This document shows positions 34,576-47,100 of a DNA stretch of 64,000 nt, one piece after another. The DNA is taken from the NCBI GenBank assembly GCA_026874595.1, contig CM049307.1:93100330-93164329 (forward strand). The letters run 5' to 3'. Origin of the DNA: Sipunculus nudus (lineage: Eukaryota; Annelida; Sipuncula; Golfingiida; Sipunculidae). The translations under genes and the position numbers were made by a program. A model generated the notes under the pieces. The model ran no database searches. It was not told where the DNA came from and saw only the letters and a list, made by a program, of their open reading frames with translations. Position 1 is the stretch's first letter. Every line of letters begins with the position of its first letter.

Positions 34576-36302
34576 CTAAATGCGGCAGATGTACGGCTGC
34601 AGCTGGGTATCTCTGGTGTAACAAACGAAAAATTTGATATCATGGTCGGTGTTATATCTGACAATCATCAGCAGCATTGTTCATACCTTCGCACAAAATA
34701 AATCCTGCCAACCGGAGGTGTTCAGGTCTTAGCATTTATATTAGAATAAATATTTTAAAATTAAATGCAAAACATTTATTTAAACAAGAAACAAGACTTA
34801 TAGCTCTCGCACTAATAATACCTTCGACAACAACGATAATATGAAATTCATACAGATGTCTACTTGAAAACAACAGATGCTAAATCGACAGATACGATAA
34901 ACTTTCAACTGACACATCAAATGCTTCCTTGTTTAAATACCCTGTAATAAGACCTGTGAATAAGATTTAAAAAATAATATATATATTACAAGCGTTCAAC
35001 ATCTGAACAGAACTGAAATTCATGGTTTGTGGAAAAGATTTTGCTGAATTTGATGGGGTTGACTAAATGTTGTTTTGAGAAAATGAACAGAATGCTGTAT
35101 GGAAAGAGTGATTTTTGTCTAGTCGACTAACTGAAATGTGATTGGAGGTGATAGTTGAATACCATGAATCCATATTATCTGATTTTATACCGTCCCTTTT
35201 GAATTACCATTAATCGTTTATGATGTATACCATGTGATTTTAATGCCAATGTCAAACATGGAATGCGGCGGAGCGTATGATCTGACAATGGCCATAGGTA
35301 ATTATATTGGCTCGCAATAATGAACGGTCAATTAACAGCACCAAGCATGTCATTATAAGCGCAAGCTGTAAAGACCTGCCACTGGAAGTCACGATCTCAA
35401 ATGTCAATCAAATCTTAGCTCCATTCGCTAACTAATCAGTCATAGAGAAGTTTGTTATACCAATGACCTAATAGTTTTCCTAGAACAATGAGCATTTTAC
35501 GATTGTCAGAAAACATTAAGACATTAATAAAGTGACAGAATAATCGTAAAGCGTTTTAAGCAGACCGACTTACTGTTGATTACGTAAGGCTAGTATTCTG
35601 ATTTGGTAAATTTGCACATGAAGGATACGGTAATACCGCAAAAAGTGTGCTTACCCTTTGCTGAAGTAATAGGTGTGTAAACCTCTAAAGACACGGTCAG
35701 GAGCAAGAGCATAATATTGATGGGCTCCATGACAGTGAGGTAATGTTGTCCATTCACAAAACTTCTGTTTAGAGTTAATTTGTTTGCAGCATTTGAACTT
35801 GAAGCTGAAATAAATTTTTTAAATTTTACCATTTATATATGTGAAATTGAAATATGAATTTATACGCAAAATTATCTCCTTAATTATTTTTATTTTCTAT
35901 GTTTTTGTATGTTCTATTTTGTATCTTGACAGTACCATATGAAAACTAAACTGAGTATGACGACTTTCTTCAGAAAGAAACTTAGCTTTATAAACGCGTT
36001 TTAAACTTCTTAAGTCATAATGTCCGAATACTCTGTCACAACATAGTTATTCTTGCAAGAGAAAGATGCAAATTTAGAAATCTTGTTGACGTACTGCTCC
36101 AGTAACAGTTATGTGACGAAACCACGTGACGACCACAGGAAAAACTGTACCGACGGTCCTTCTTCCCGCTGTCATAGGAACTTTGCACCCGGACAAAGGA
36201 GAATCCCTAGGGACAAACATTATGCAGGGTCTCGTGCCATTGGTCGTCATAGGAAACCGCCAGCCCGAAGCAAAGCAACACGAAAATCACGGTTGGACTC
36301 AT
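34576..36302 (-). pseudogene. Dermatopontin-like pseudogene
   Basis: It has the same exon layout as the intact copy at 48868-50672. Coding exon 1 starts at an ATG at 36302 with a signal peptide (MSPTVIFVLLCFGLAVS) and continues to NVCP, where TAG (36209-36207) replaces the Tyr codon. Further on, one base is missing near 36093, a few more near 36055, and the KQDRR end and splice donor are lost near 36020. Exon 2 (35804-35655) is open and well conserved (FKFKCCKQINSKQKFCEW, later APDRVFRGLHTYY), with proper acceptor and donor. Exon 3 (34612-34576) reads GDTQLQPYICRI then stop. Loss therefore began in exon 1, and decay elsewhere is slight, suggesting a recent event. A sequencing error could explain one change but not all. 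Confidence 0.87.
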
Positions 36303-36796
36303 CCTAAGTAAAAAATATAAGAATATATAATCTGTAATAATATTGCAGGTATTGTCTAGGAAAACAATTACAGCATAATCTTATACTGATTTAGAGATAA
36401 TAATTTTGTAACATCAAACAATAGATAAATATAAGTACCCCTAAGTCCGCCATTAGCGCCAGGTTGTAAAAAGTGTATATTACACACAGGAGAAATAAAA
36501 TAGAAGCAATAACACGGAAAAGATTTTGATAACTACAAGTAACACGTCATAGGTCCGAATATATCGACTTAACGGCAGCGTGACATTTAGGTGTTACATA
36601 TTTACACCATATTCAGTGTGTATTGCAAGTTTAAATAAATCTTCTCGGGTTGCTAAAATAGTACATGAGTTCCATACAGGAACGTTATAGTATTTTAACT
36701 TTATTTACTGATTTTCATACTTCCGGTTATCGTATAAGAATAGACTTTAATTCTTAACACCTTTCATATATAAACTCAATATAATCAAATACTTAC

Positions 36797-36860
36797 TTGA
36801 GTAATTTCTTTCGTAGCAGTGACAATGTTGGATCAAATTTTGAAGCTGATGTGGTCGATT
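36797..36860 (-). other. Likely 5' untranslated exon of the pseudogene copy
   Basis: On the minus strand, sequence conserved with the other copy ends at ACTCAA|GTAAGTATTT (exon end at 36797). A good acceptor (TTTTTACTTAG) sits just before the ATG at 36302, implying a 5' untranslated intron. The exon's upstream limit is unknown. Confidence 0.4.
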
Positions 36861-37135
36861 CGAAGTCCCAGCTAATATTTTATTTGGAAGTTAGCGTTAT
36901 CGGTATATATTCAACTTATTGCCATGCATAAGTATAACCTGTGACATGACAAATGAAAGAGGTCACAAATATTACAGCCAATAGGCACGTTGAATTTTAA
37001 ATTGTGCAACTGAGCTATTTAGATAGTCTTACGCTTTGCTCACCTAACTCTTTGGTCTGCGATATTAGATGCGCAGTTGTATAAAGCCTGGGCTTACATG
37101 CGCAGTTGTATAAAGCCTGGGCCAGGTCCTAATAG

Positions 37136-38619
37136 GGTGACCTGTGCATCCGCCACCGTGCATGTCAACCGTAGTACTCAATAAATAGGGCGTCCCTTTG
37201 ATGACTTTCATGTGTAGCAACACTCTCATAGGTCGCTTGTAATTTAGTTTATGCCACTTACTCCGATTGGCTGGCTTTCTCGTGTTTGTCAATTATATTT
37301 GTGAATGATTGTCTCTCGGTGCGAGGAATCAAAACTTGATTTAGGCATAGCGGCATATGGATAATCAAATATTATGAGCTTAAATAGACCTAATGTTTTT
37401 ATTGGGATGTTTATAGAACTGATAGGTTAAATTTGTCGTCTCAGTGTCCAAATAAACATTTAGTTACAAAATGTTGTCATAATTGATACTGCATTTTCAA
37501 AGGACTATACCAAACTAGCGGAATAATGCCGATGGCATTGTTGGTATATATTAACGGGAGAATGTGTCAAAGGGTACCGGAAACACTGTCACCTCCAATT
37601 TAATTTTAAATAAATTGAAGTATCAAAATATTCTTATGGAAAAAAAGCTAATATAAAGGGAGGGATTGTAAAGTGATCGTTCTCATTGCAATGGGCATTG
37701 ACATGCCTCTGTTTTAGTCCCCGGGATACTCCAATTAATTGCAAAATGTTAGTATACTTTTGGACATTAGAAAATGGCTGTCCTAAGTTGCACAGCCGGT
37801 AGTTACCTGCAGGGCAGAACTACCGGCTGTGCCTCTTAAGGCTGCCATTTTCTAATGTCCCAATGTATACTGTAATTAAAAATTTAACCTGAGATAAACG
37901 ATAAAATTTTTGCAATTAAATAGATGTTTCCCGGGGACTAGCAAATCGACCCCTACAATGGTAAAATTTTAACACACTTGTACACACATGCCGTCGTTCA
38001 GGATAAAGCCTGTTGGTATTTCTTTTTTATATATCTTTCAACTTAGGCCAGAATTAAAGTTTATTCACCCGTATAGCTAACCAACTATTCTTAAATGAGA
38101 ATTTATCCTGTAGCTAAAACCGACTTTAGTAAGATATTTAGGTTGTCTCTTTCTTCGGTAGGGTTCTAAATTAGCAAAAATTGCAAAAGGGAAATTATGG
38201 CAAAAATTAAACCTACGTGAATAAGTTACTGATCTGCACAGGAGGAAGGTCAGATATTAAAGCCTTATTGACATTTCATGTATGTTATCCACGCCACCAC
38301 GCTTATAGATCTTAAGAAGAAGGGCGACATTTTTTTTATAGAAAATAATTTTTTTATATATTCCGTTAATCAAATATTGACACTATAAATTATATCAGAT
38401 CTTTCAAGTATCTGCCTTTAGGAGACAACATTTTCGATACTTGGTTTCGATGTTCCTTATCAAAGTATTCGCTTTTGGTACGCCTATTAAATAATCTATT
38501 CGATAATGGATAAACTATGTGTAAGTAACTGATCAAGAAGTAAAATGTATTCCTCGCGAAAAAATTGAATATCGCAAAAAATAGCCTCGCGAATATAAAG
38601 CCAACCACAGTATACATGC
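37136..38619. repeat. Segmental duplication, intervening part of unit A
   Basis: 37580-37760 resembles 59535-59740 (GGGGTACC-GAAA, then AAGGG-G-GATTGTAAAGTGATNG, then GACATGCCT). No gene is seen. A minus-strand frame at 38390-38617 is Phe- and Leu-rich and spans CGCGAA-type repeat words also seen near 6515-6550. Confidence 0.5.
37751..37871. repeat. Long hairpin, about 54-nt arms
   Basis: 37751-37804 and 37818-37871 are near-perfect reverse complements, with a central ACCTGCAGGGCAG. The arms contain GGACATTAGAAAATGGC and CACAGCCGGTAGTT. The related segment near 59700 lacks the hairpin, so it was probably inserted here. A very small MITE or a pre-miRNA-like hairpin are both possible. Confidence 0.75.
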
Positions 38620-38935
38620 GGTGTTTTTTTTTATAAATGTTACAAAGTGATAATCATACTTGACCGGGGAACAGGGATCCGATCATGACATCAAAGGGAA
38701 ATATACCTCCTACGTATGTTTACATATAACAGCAGGATCCACATCAAAGGCATGTTCGATGGAGACGATCGCACTTAGGGTGTCAAACGCTGATACAAAT
38801 CTTCCTTCTACTGGCCTAAAATTATTTTACCAACTACTTAATTTAAACAAAGACCGAGGAAACATTCAGGTTTTATCTATTGCATACATGGTTGTTTGGC
38901 AGCTGAAAGTTTCCCTGATCTGTAGGCTGTAATTC
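38620..38935. repeat. Shared repeat block p, unit A
   Basis: GGGATCCGATCATGAC, then AAGGGAAATATACCTCC, then GTTTACATATAACAGCAG. The same block is at 54825-54905 and at 59990-60240, in the same orientation and in the same relation to other blocks. Confidence 0.75.
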
Positions 38936-39009
38936 CGCATGGGTCTATCTGTACTAATAAATTAATATGAACAAAGATATTCAATCATGAAGTTTATTTT
39001 TCTGTACCC

Positions 39010-39060
39010 ATACATATATAACTATATATATATATATATATATATATAATTATATATATA
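39010..39060. repeat. (TA)n microsatellite
   Basis: TA units with an AATTA interruption. A second tract lies at 39364-39405. Confidence 0.9.
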
Positions 39061-39330
39061 AATAAAATGTATACACAGAAAAGTCGGTTTCAATGACGAA
39101 GGGAATCGAACCCACGAACTTCCGATTTCTGGCCGGGGGCCTTTCCACTTAGCTTCGCTAAACCCCATCCCCCCTGTGTACTTGCACACTTTTATAGGAA
39201 CCAGCGAAGTGATGTCTCAGTAGTGACGTGATAGTCTCACCCACTTTATGTGTCGGCTCGGCGTATTTGCATGCAGCAGGGAGAACTAATGACTTAATAT
39301 AGTGTGTTGCATATATATAGGAGGATCAAC
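39060..39330 (-). mobile_element. tRNA-like SINE copy
   Basis: On the minus strand GGAAGTTCGTGGGTTCGATT resembles a tRNA T-arm with box B (GGTTCGATTCC). GTTTAGCGAAGCTAAGTGG upstream is a poor box A. The neighbouring text (AAAAGTGTGCAAGTACACA on the minus strand) recurs beside the tRNA-like pair at 61135-61335, so this is a dispersed family. Confidence 0.5.
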
Positions 39331-39361
39331 AATGTCAAGTTGTTAGGGACACCATGAACCA

Positions 39362-39408
<47 letters not shown>

Positions 39409-39714
39409 AAGTAAATCATATTTATATCGTGAACAGGTAGGGTACAACGAAATTAGAATTTGCCTCTTTATGCCATAGGATTGTTTGCCAAGTTTGTCCA
39501 ATGTAGAGATAATCGCGATAAAACAGGTGGACAGGTGGACTATACAACCAACCATTCGATCGTGTAAATATTGTTAAAAAATACTTTCATTGCTTTGGAC
39601 CTGGAAAACCCAAAACAATAACGCCAGGGATCGCCCAGATGTCCAGACCACAGGGAGAAATCAAAGGAAAGGACACCAATCCAGGTCGAGAGACTGCTTT
39701 AGTCGCAACGAAAC

Positions 39715-39890
39715 AATATATATACCGGCCTTGTTTTACTTAAAAGAATTTTTGTCGGTCACGGCATACAGCCTTTGACTAATCCTTTTAATTGTTGATT
39801 CAGCTTCTTGTGATTATTGGTTTTCATGGTTTTAGATCACTGTGTGAGTTATATTACACTCGTCTGACGCTGCGCCTATTTTCAGACATC
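39715..39890. repeat. Shared repeat block q, unit A
   Basis: The text GTCACGGCATACAGCCTTTG, then TTGATTCAGCTTCTTGTGA, then TGTGTGAGT--T and GACGCTGCGCCT matches 63885-64000 closely. Its start also resembles 58015-58085. Confidence 0.65.
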
Positions 39891-40044
39891 ATTGTTACCT
39901 CTCTGATAAACACGTCGGCTGTGACGTAGTTCGCGCTCATGCATAATCATTAACAACACCATATTAAGGTGGGCTAATGTTATCAAGACTGCACTTTAAG
40001 TCTCAAGTCAAAAGTCAAGTCTATACAGGTATATTGAAACACTC

Positions 40045-40140
40045 CACTGCTGTAGCGCAGTGGCTATAGTAAACAACCCGACAATCGGAAGCTCATGGGT
40101 TAAACTGCAATCCGCAGTCAACGTTTCTGTGTATTCTTTA
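40045..40140 (+). mobile_element. tRNA-like SINE fragment
   Basis: GCTGTAGCGCAGTGGCTATA (box A-like) is followed by ACAATCGGAAGCTCATGGGT, close to the plus-strand tRNA-like copy at 61270. Box B is degraded and no intact cloverleaf is possible. Confidence 0.45.
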
Positions 40141-40689
40141 TTTACATAATGATAGACTGACAGTTAATAAACAGAAGTGAGGTAACTGTTAGTGACAACT
40201 AGTCTCATATCTGATGGCAGATTGCAGCCGTTTTTGTTTTTTAAATATATAAATCATATCTGATGGCAGATTGGTCCAACCATCAGGAGAAAGGGATCCA
40301 CGGGCAGAGAAGCGGGAAAAGTAAAACTCCTTTTATTTAATATTCTAGGGTAGAAATAGAAGATATCTGTTACCTTGCCATACGATGGCAACAGATAATC
40401 TTATTCGTACCTTCGAGTTGACCTGTGATCTCGTGCGAGGAGCAAACCGCAGTGGTTTTTCGTCATTGTGCTAAATGTAGATTGTTGGGGGTAAACACTC
40501 CCACTGCGTCCTCCAAATCTGGTTGGACGTAGAAAGAAAGTGTACAACGTAGTATGAACGCAGTAAAACCCCACAAGGACGAGATCTGGTCTGCATTGAC
40601 GTTTAGGACATCTCCGAACTTTGGGCACTGCAATATATTGAGCGACACAGGTTGGAAGTATAAAACATTTAATGATCATTAGGAACATA
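40141..40689. other. Unrecognised open frame on the minus strand
   Basis: Between 40463 and about 40670 the minus strand is open and protein-like (LNILQCPKFGDVLNVNADQI, then WGFTAFILRCTLSFYVQPDL, EDAVGVFTPNNLHLAQ, stop). A second frame over the same bases is also open, so coding potential is uncertain. I do not recognise a family. It might be a fragment of a mobile-element protein or an orphan exon. Confidence 0.2.
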
Positions 40690-40795
40690 AGACGCTTTAT
40701 TTCACCTCATTTTTGGGTAGTCCACTCAACAAGAGTTTTTCTGCTCGAATTAATTCACCTCATTTCTGGGTTGTTCGAATACATATCATATATCA
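40690..40795 (+). repeat. 53-bp repeat, two copies
   Basis: TTCACCTCATTTNTGGGT occurs at 40701 and 40754. The same unit is repeated about four times at 59300-59490. Confidence 0.7.
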
Positions 40796-41665
40796 TGCTC
40801 GGAAAGTACAAGAACTGAAACGTTTGTTTTCAGGCGTCCTTTATCGGGGAATGGTGTGGCTATGGTGGACATATTATATGTAATAGCTGAAATCTGTGTA
40901 CACGTTTCCTACTTCCAAAATCATTACCGCAGGATGCCCCAGTTAGATACATGTACGTCTTTGTATGGTGTATTCTAGTAAAATACGTATTTCAAACTGA
41001 CTGAAGTGAGCAGTATTTGTTAATATTATGATTATTCCATATAATTTCCATTTTGTTTCTATGTTAACTTATGCCAAGCTTAAAGCTTTGTTTTTTTTAA
41101 ATAGATGTCATGTATATGGACATGGGAATATACAATACGCTCATACGAAAACATTTAAAAATGACCTATTCAGTCCAATATGTTTAATTGTTTAATGAAA
41201 AATTAATCCTGCGCATATTTTTGTTATGTTTTTGAATTTATATATCCCTTCTTTCTGTTATTTCAGACAATATGGAGAAAACGTCTTAGGTACAAATTTG
41301 TAAACTGGGGTAGATTGATGGACCAAGGCACGTTTGAATTCAAGAACAGATACTGAATAAAAAGAGGGAAGTATATGTTGGTCATGTGGGTAGCCTTGAA
41401 CCCAACCTTGAATTGATCTATTTGCCAGGGAGGATACCGAGGAGGATGACGATTCGATGAAGGCAAACACTGAAACAAACTGGGACAGAAACTTGTTACC
41501 GAGAAATACACGTATCACATATTACACGACCACTTGACATTGATAGAAGAATGTTTTACTTGAATGTTTGTTTATATCTAAATATAAAGAGAGAGAGGGG
41601 CAATTAGAGAATGAATGAGAACTTAAATTTAATTCTATAATAAAAATGTGTATATACATAATTTT

Positions 41666-41741
<76 letters not shown>

Positions 41742-44444
41742 GAGAGAAGGAGGTAGAGATAGACCGAGTAAAAGTAGAGCATATACTTGATAAACTAATA
41801 TTACTTTAAAACATAATATTACAAATAAATATACAATCCAATGTACTGGGCGTTTCGTATCAGCTGTACCAAACATAAGTATATTTTTGCCCTTTTTAAT
41901 AATATAATTTAATTATAGAACCCTTCCATTGTCATTTCAAGAACAAATAGCATATCATCAATAATTTGTGTTAGCTATAACTTTTCTCGAGTGGCTGCTT
42001 GTGTGGATAAAACATTCATGGATAGGTAGTAGGCCGTTATGTGGATAATTATATAATGGACATTTAATAAATTCAAAAATACAACAGTTTCGTAGACTTA
42101 CCCAGTGGTGGACCTAAGAATGTTTATGGTATCCAAAATGAAATAAAATTTGTAAAAAAAAGTGTAGCACGAGTAAATTAAATGAAAATAAATGTTCACT
42201 CATATTATAATGGTCGAGTTACATTAATTCGAAAACTTCTACTTAACTACTGCGTTTGATGTCAGGGTCGATTGGTATTTCCAAAGGAGAACTGGTACAA
42301 AGCCAGGAATGTTTTATTCAATGAAAGCAGATCATTGTGAGTTTCAGACTTGGTCAGGCCCCCAATACCAAGCAACAAGAAAATGCACTGAAAATAGCAT
42401 TACCATTTTTATAATTAACAAAATTATCACTTTTACCAAGAGTAAATGTTAAATAACTACCTTCATCCTTCCGCTAGAAGTCTACTCAAAACAATCTCAA
42501 TGATAGTCTTGTGTGTAAAACATTTCAAAACAACATTTCACGTGCCCATGCATCAAAAGATTGCTTATTGAATGGTTTACTTTTCCCTAATTTGTAACTT
42601 TGTAACGCAATACTTATTGGCCCAGCCTTGGGTCAACGCACACGTGCCTAATTGTTCATATTTGACGTGAAATACCATCCATAACTGCCCTTAAATGCTG
42701 TTTGAAATATGATACAATATAAGGAAAATTTAAAATAATAATTAAAATAATAAAAATATAGGTAAGGTGAATTGCTGATTAGTTTATGTAGAGATAATAC
42801 GTAGAACACTGTAATATTGCACAATTAATATACCATGTAAGCTCATTATATTAATATATAAGATTTATATTAACCTTTAAAGAATTTAGTGCACAATATA
42901 AAAGACATAATATACACCAAACGCAAACCCAGTTTTAGGGGCCTCGGTTCTCAAATTTCTGGATAATTCCGCCACTGTATAACTGATATAAAGTAAAAAT
43001 CATATTCTAACTGGTAAACACTGTTCTTAAAGACGACCAATCACTGTGACGTCTTTGTAACGTCACTGTTGTCTTAAAAACCGCACATAGACATTGGAAA
43101 TGAACAATGGACGAATATACCGTCCAGCAGTGCTGGGAAGACGCCACCCTCGATCCGTCAGCATACATAACGCAAAAGAGTTAAAAAAGTAAATACTTTT
43201 CACATGATATATTACTATCTGACACAAAATCGGCGGAATATATGTTCATCGACTTAAGACCAAAGAGCATTTTTAAAGAATATTCTTAGATTTATCAACG
43301 CGAAAAAAAAAAAAAAAACATGCGGAAAAGGGATTGGGATGGACTATATTTCTTATATATCATAATTGTGAGGGTTGGTACCATTAGTTTCCTCCGCCAG
43401 ATGGAAAGGCCAATGGCTGTTATTTAAGTAAAAGTACGTAGTGTACAGTCTCAGCTTGACGTTACTTGAGAAAATTAAAATTTACAACCAAGATTTAAGA
43501 ATTATTATTTATCTGGAATTCAGGGGGTCATTTTTGTACCTTCTAATTTCAGAATTAGGTTTTTATAAAATATTTAAAAAGAATGTGTCCAGAAGCCTTA
43601 CTTTTCTTAGTTATATTTTTGTTATCGCAGATAGCAGATTAAATTCTATAAAAATTAAATAAAATTATATTCTAAAATTATAATAATTTTGCAATAATAT
43701 TATTTCACACTTATGTGGCATTAAGTTAGGTTAATCAATGTTTGTAAAGATATTTGGTTAAAATACATGGGTACTAATGCTTATGTATCATCAGAAGGTG
43801 GTAATGTAACATCTGTGAGAGCAATAATACATATATGGTGAGTCATACAATCTAAGGGAGATCATTGATGCTGGAACAGATTTCGAGATCTTTTTATGAC
43901 TGATTGGGTTATTTGTCATTATTTTTAATATTCGCTAGTGCTAAGACACTAATGTAGGCTTCGATAGAAACATTTTCCATTGGATGGAAGAATGCTGCAG
44001 CTGGGTTAGTTGCATGAGACAGTAGCTAGGCTTCTCCTCGTCTATGCTGTCCTCCAAATCACTTGGAATTACATGGAATGGCATGAACAACATAGAGCCT
44101 TCTTCACAATCTTCAGTGTAGAACAAGATTACTCTCAGAATCATTAACAAGTCACAAATATGTCTAATCACAATCCATAATCTCAACAACCTGAATACTC
44201 GTATGTAGTGAATAACACTTATATATGACATAACAATGAATTGACACAACTCGCACACAATACACAATTAACCCAAAGTGAAAGAAAAATCCATACTGCA
44301 GGACAGGTAAAAAAAAACACCCGATATACACCACACACGTTTAATGTTCCGAATCCTATTTTACTTATTATTTAAGGCATAAAACATTTATTAAACTAAA
44401 GTAAACTATACTAAAATGGTGTATTTTTTTTACATTTGACTGAT
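40796..44444. other. No confirmed gene
   Basis: A possible plus-strand terminal exon follows a good acceptor (TTATTTCAG at 41265): TIWRKRLRYKFVNWGRLMDQ, then GTFEFKNRY and stop at 41356. A minus-strand frame at 43941-44267 has a protein-like second half (FHVIPSDLEDSIDEEKPSYC). Neither was recognised. The rest is AT-rich with (TA)n(GA)n at 41672-41745. Confidence 0.35.
41672..41745. repeat. (TA)n(GA)n compound microsatellite
   Basis: About 25 bases of TA units pass directly into about 45 bases of GA units. Confidence 0.9.
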
Positions 44445-44730
44445 ATTTCGAGCTTGGTGGCGAAATGGATTGGGTGCTGGACTGCTGACCGCAAGATTGT
44501 TGGTTCGCGTCTACGCTAAGACTCCTAGGCAAAGTCTTTTCCAGAAGTGGTGCGCTCTGTCTACCCAGGAGTGAATGGGTACTTGTCGTGGGAGGAAGGC
44601 AAATGTAGAACGAATAACCTTCTAGCGCCTGTTATGGCTGCTTGGATGTATGCTCCCCACGGAGCCGAGAAAATGTACAAGAATGAACAAGCCCGAAAGA
44701 CCAGGAAGGCAAAGTGTAAAGTCGGATGAG
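44445..44730 (+). mobile_element. tRNA-derived SINE with a conserved body
   Basis: A tRNA-like head has GGTGGCGAAATGG (box A-like) and TTGGTTCGCGTCTAC (box B-like). It is followed by a body with CAGGAGTGAATGGGTACTTG, GGAGGAAGGCAAA and TAGCGCCTGTTATGGCTGC. Conserved-body SINEs of this kind are known in molluscs and other animals; I cannot assign the family with certainty. Confidence 0.55.
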
Positions 44731-45106
44731 ACTGACATCGTTGGTGATATTAGACTATAAAACCCCTACTAACCCTGAACTTTTTCAAAAGATTTTAAGC
44801 CCCGGCAAGTTGCCAATGCAAGATTAACTGGTCAATCGAGTTCTGGGAAATCTGGGTTACATCTACCTTGATCCTATCGCATGGCCGTGCATTATTAACA
44901 ATGCATACCGATTCTATGCCTTTCATAAGTAATGCGACACTTTGTGTATCTATCATGGCCTATGCTGCAATATACACCTGCATCGGGCTTTCGACAAAAT
45001 TCGCTTCGCTCTTCCTGACCTGTAATTCCTGCGACAGGTCAAGTTTCTGCACTGCAAGGTAGGCTACTTTACCCGCAGGTTTCGATAGGTTTGTCTTTAA
45101 TCCATA

Positions 45107-45124
45107 CCCCCCCCCCCCCCCCCG
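45107..45124. repeat. Poly-C tract
   Basis: About 17 C residues. Confidence 0.9.
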
Positions 45125-46145
45125 CGTGTGTCAGTGAAGCGTTCTGCTAAAGCAGCTTTTTCACATTAAAGTTCTTCTTCATCAATAAGACTACTGGCTC
45201 CTTGCTGCAGCTATAAACTAATTGATCTCTGTCCAGTGAGTCCCTGATGGCACCAAAGCCCTATTCTCTTCATGGCAATTCAATCCAATTGTCCGAGAAT
45301 TCTCGGAGCCTAATTGTGAATTGACTAGGCGTCTCGGCCCGCTAAATATTCTAGCTATTTATCCTGTTTCATCATTTATCCCTTCAGTAGGGCTAACTTG
45401 AAACTACCATAACACGACGCATCCGCTGTAGACAGCACCTTAAAGTACTCAGGTCTTGCCCTTTATCAAATTACTGAGGTGAAATGCCCAACTATCACGC
45501 GGATGTTCTCGACTCATTGGGAATCTTCGGAATCTATCGAGATAAACGTCGCTTCCATCGATCGATTAAAAAAAACAACAACTTTACTGCCGGAAACTAA
45601 ACCCGCTGCTAGTTTACGCGCCGAGTACCCAAACTTTACAAACTCTTACTCGTATTCTCGAGCCCTTTCACGCTCCTTTTGTTCCTGCGTTACCTGCACT
45701 CTAGCCCGGGGATTCTGACCCTGAGCAACTTCTGTAAATCATCCCATGTCTTACCCATCGCCTTACGCATCAACCAAAGTCTATGGCCTCTCTGAATGGG
45801 TCTATAATGATATAAGACCGCGTAACACGGACCTACGTTATAACTACGGGATCTACGATACAACATCCGTCTCCTACGGAGTGTTAATGCGACTGAACTC
45901 TCTGCCACCCTTAAACCTACCATAACATCATACGGACTAACGGACGGACACGAACTCCGACGAAACAGGGTATACGGACCCTAAAATAACAAGAAGATCT
46001 GTTAGTGCACGGCAATACCCAACGACACAAGTTTAGGCAAAGGTAAAAACAAGAGGGGAGGTAAAACCGCAGTGGTCGGAGTCACCTGACCCTGAAGAGT
46101 ACCAAAACCGAAGCCCTTCTAATAAAGCTACATAAAACGAATGTG

Positions 46146-46290
46146 TGGGAACATCACAACTATGTTGTAACAAGTTAAGGATAGACTCTAAATTACTCAA
46201 AGTTGCCCTTAAACCATAACTTCACAACTATCTTGTTATAAGTAGAGGATAGACTCTAAATTACTCAAAGCTGCCCTTAAAACCTAACAC
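46146..46290. repeat. Direct repeat of about 70 bp, two copies
   Basis: AGGATAGACTCTAAATTACT, then CAAAG-TGCCCTTAAA, occurs twice, each preceded by CACAACTAT-TTGT-A. Confidence 0.8.
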
Positions 46291-47100
46291 CGTCTTACCA
46301 ACGTGTACAGGTCAAGCGCAAGCTGTGCTTATCACCCTGACGCTAGCTATACTAATGTGCACATGTTATGAATATTGGGCTTCTAAGTCCAAACACCCTA
46401 CGCTAGTTATATTACCGTGCAGGGGTAACGTACGTTACATTTCTGGGAAAGAACACATGATTAACAAAGAGACAAGTTCTCCGCGAACATCCCTATTTTC
46501 TTACCTTTTACTTCCCTGGTCCGGGCACTTATCACTGGACACCGACTTGGGGCACTGGATCCTAACTGGTGGCACGGGACACCAACTGGCGGCACTGGAC
46601 CCCAACAACTGGCACAGGTCCCAGAATGGCGGATGGCTAGCTTCTGGACACCGAACACTGAATGACCAATTTATGTAGTCGACCCTTTTAAATATCTTCT
46701 ACCCTGATGTTGCATTCATATTTTTAGGTCTCATGCAATGTCTTCGTCCGCTTTGCTAATAAGGCTCACCTATATTGATGGGTACGCTGAATACTAAATA
46801 TGCTCGAACCAATAATACTGCTACCATGGCATAACTGAACCCTGAACACAATGATCCCTCCTGAATTCCTTAAGTATTCACGACACAATACCTAGGTCCA
46901 GCGAATCGACTCTCTTTTCAACAAATATAAAATTACATCGTTCTTTTAATAATATTGACAGAATCTTTCACATTAAGACTCTGCGAATTATCATGTGTAG
47001 CGCTCTTTCGATCTCGCTGATCACTTCCAATAGATCTTTTCCACGGGAATGCGCACTGCGTGCTTTGCGTTGTCGTGTGTAGGGATCGGGTCACAGGACC

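Larger units (their letters stand above)
34130..37135. repeat. Segmental duplication, unit A (gene-bearing part)
   Basis: It aligns along its length with 48430-51490: a downstream block (ATCGCAGCAGA-AATG-ACA-TGTAAG at 34255 and 48550), all three dermatopontin-like exons, both introns, and an upstream block (GATTCGAAGTCCCAGCT at 36857 and 51240; AGTTGTATAA-GC-TGG near 37076-37120 and 51460). Near 37070-37120 a 32-base piece is itself tandemly doubled in this unit only. Confidence 0.85.
44760..47100 (-). mobile_element. Decayed Gypsy-like LTR retrotransposon (leader and gag)
   Basis: On the minus strand, a leader near 46680-46540 carries repeated TGGGGTCCAGTGCCGCCAGT words, also found at 60491-60640. 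Then come gag-like frames: near 45790-45720 (MRKAMGKTWDDLQKLL), near 45710-45660 (RARVQVTQEQKERERAREYE) and near 45410-45380 (YGSFKLALLKG, like the ALLKR-F-LT motif of Gypsy gag). Frames are broken by many stops. A direct repeat of about 70 bases lies at 46146-46290. LTR boundaries and pol could not be placed, so the limits are approximate. Confidence 0.5.

Noticed and set aside
36053-36311. Two plus-strand frames, with a similar one at 50496-50681
   Set aside because: They are antisense shadows of dermatopontin-like coding exon 1.
39364-39405. Centromere-like or origin-like AT tract
   Set aside because: It is one of about fifteen plain (TA)n microsatellites in the window with no associated structure.
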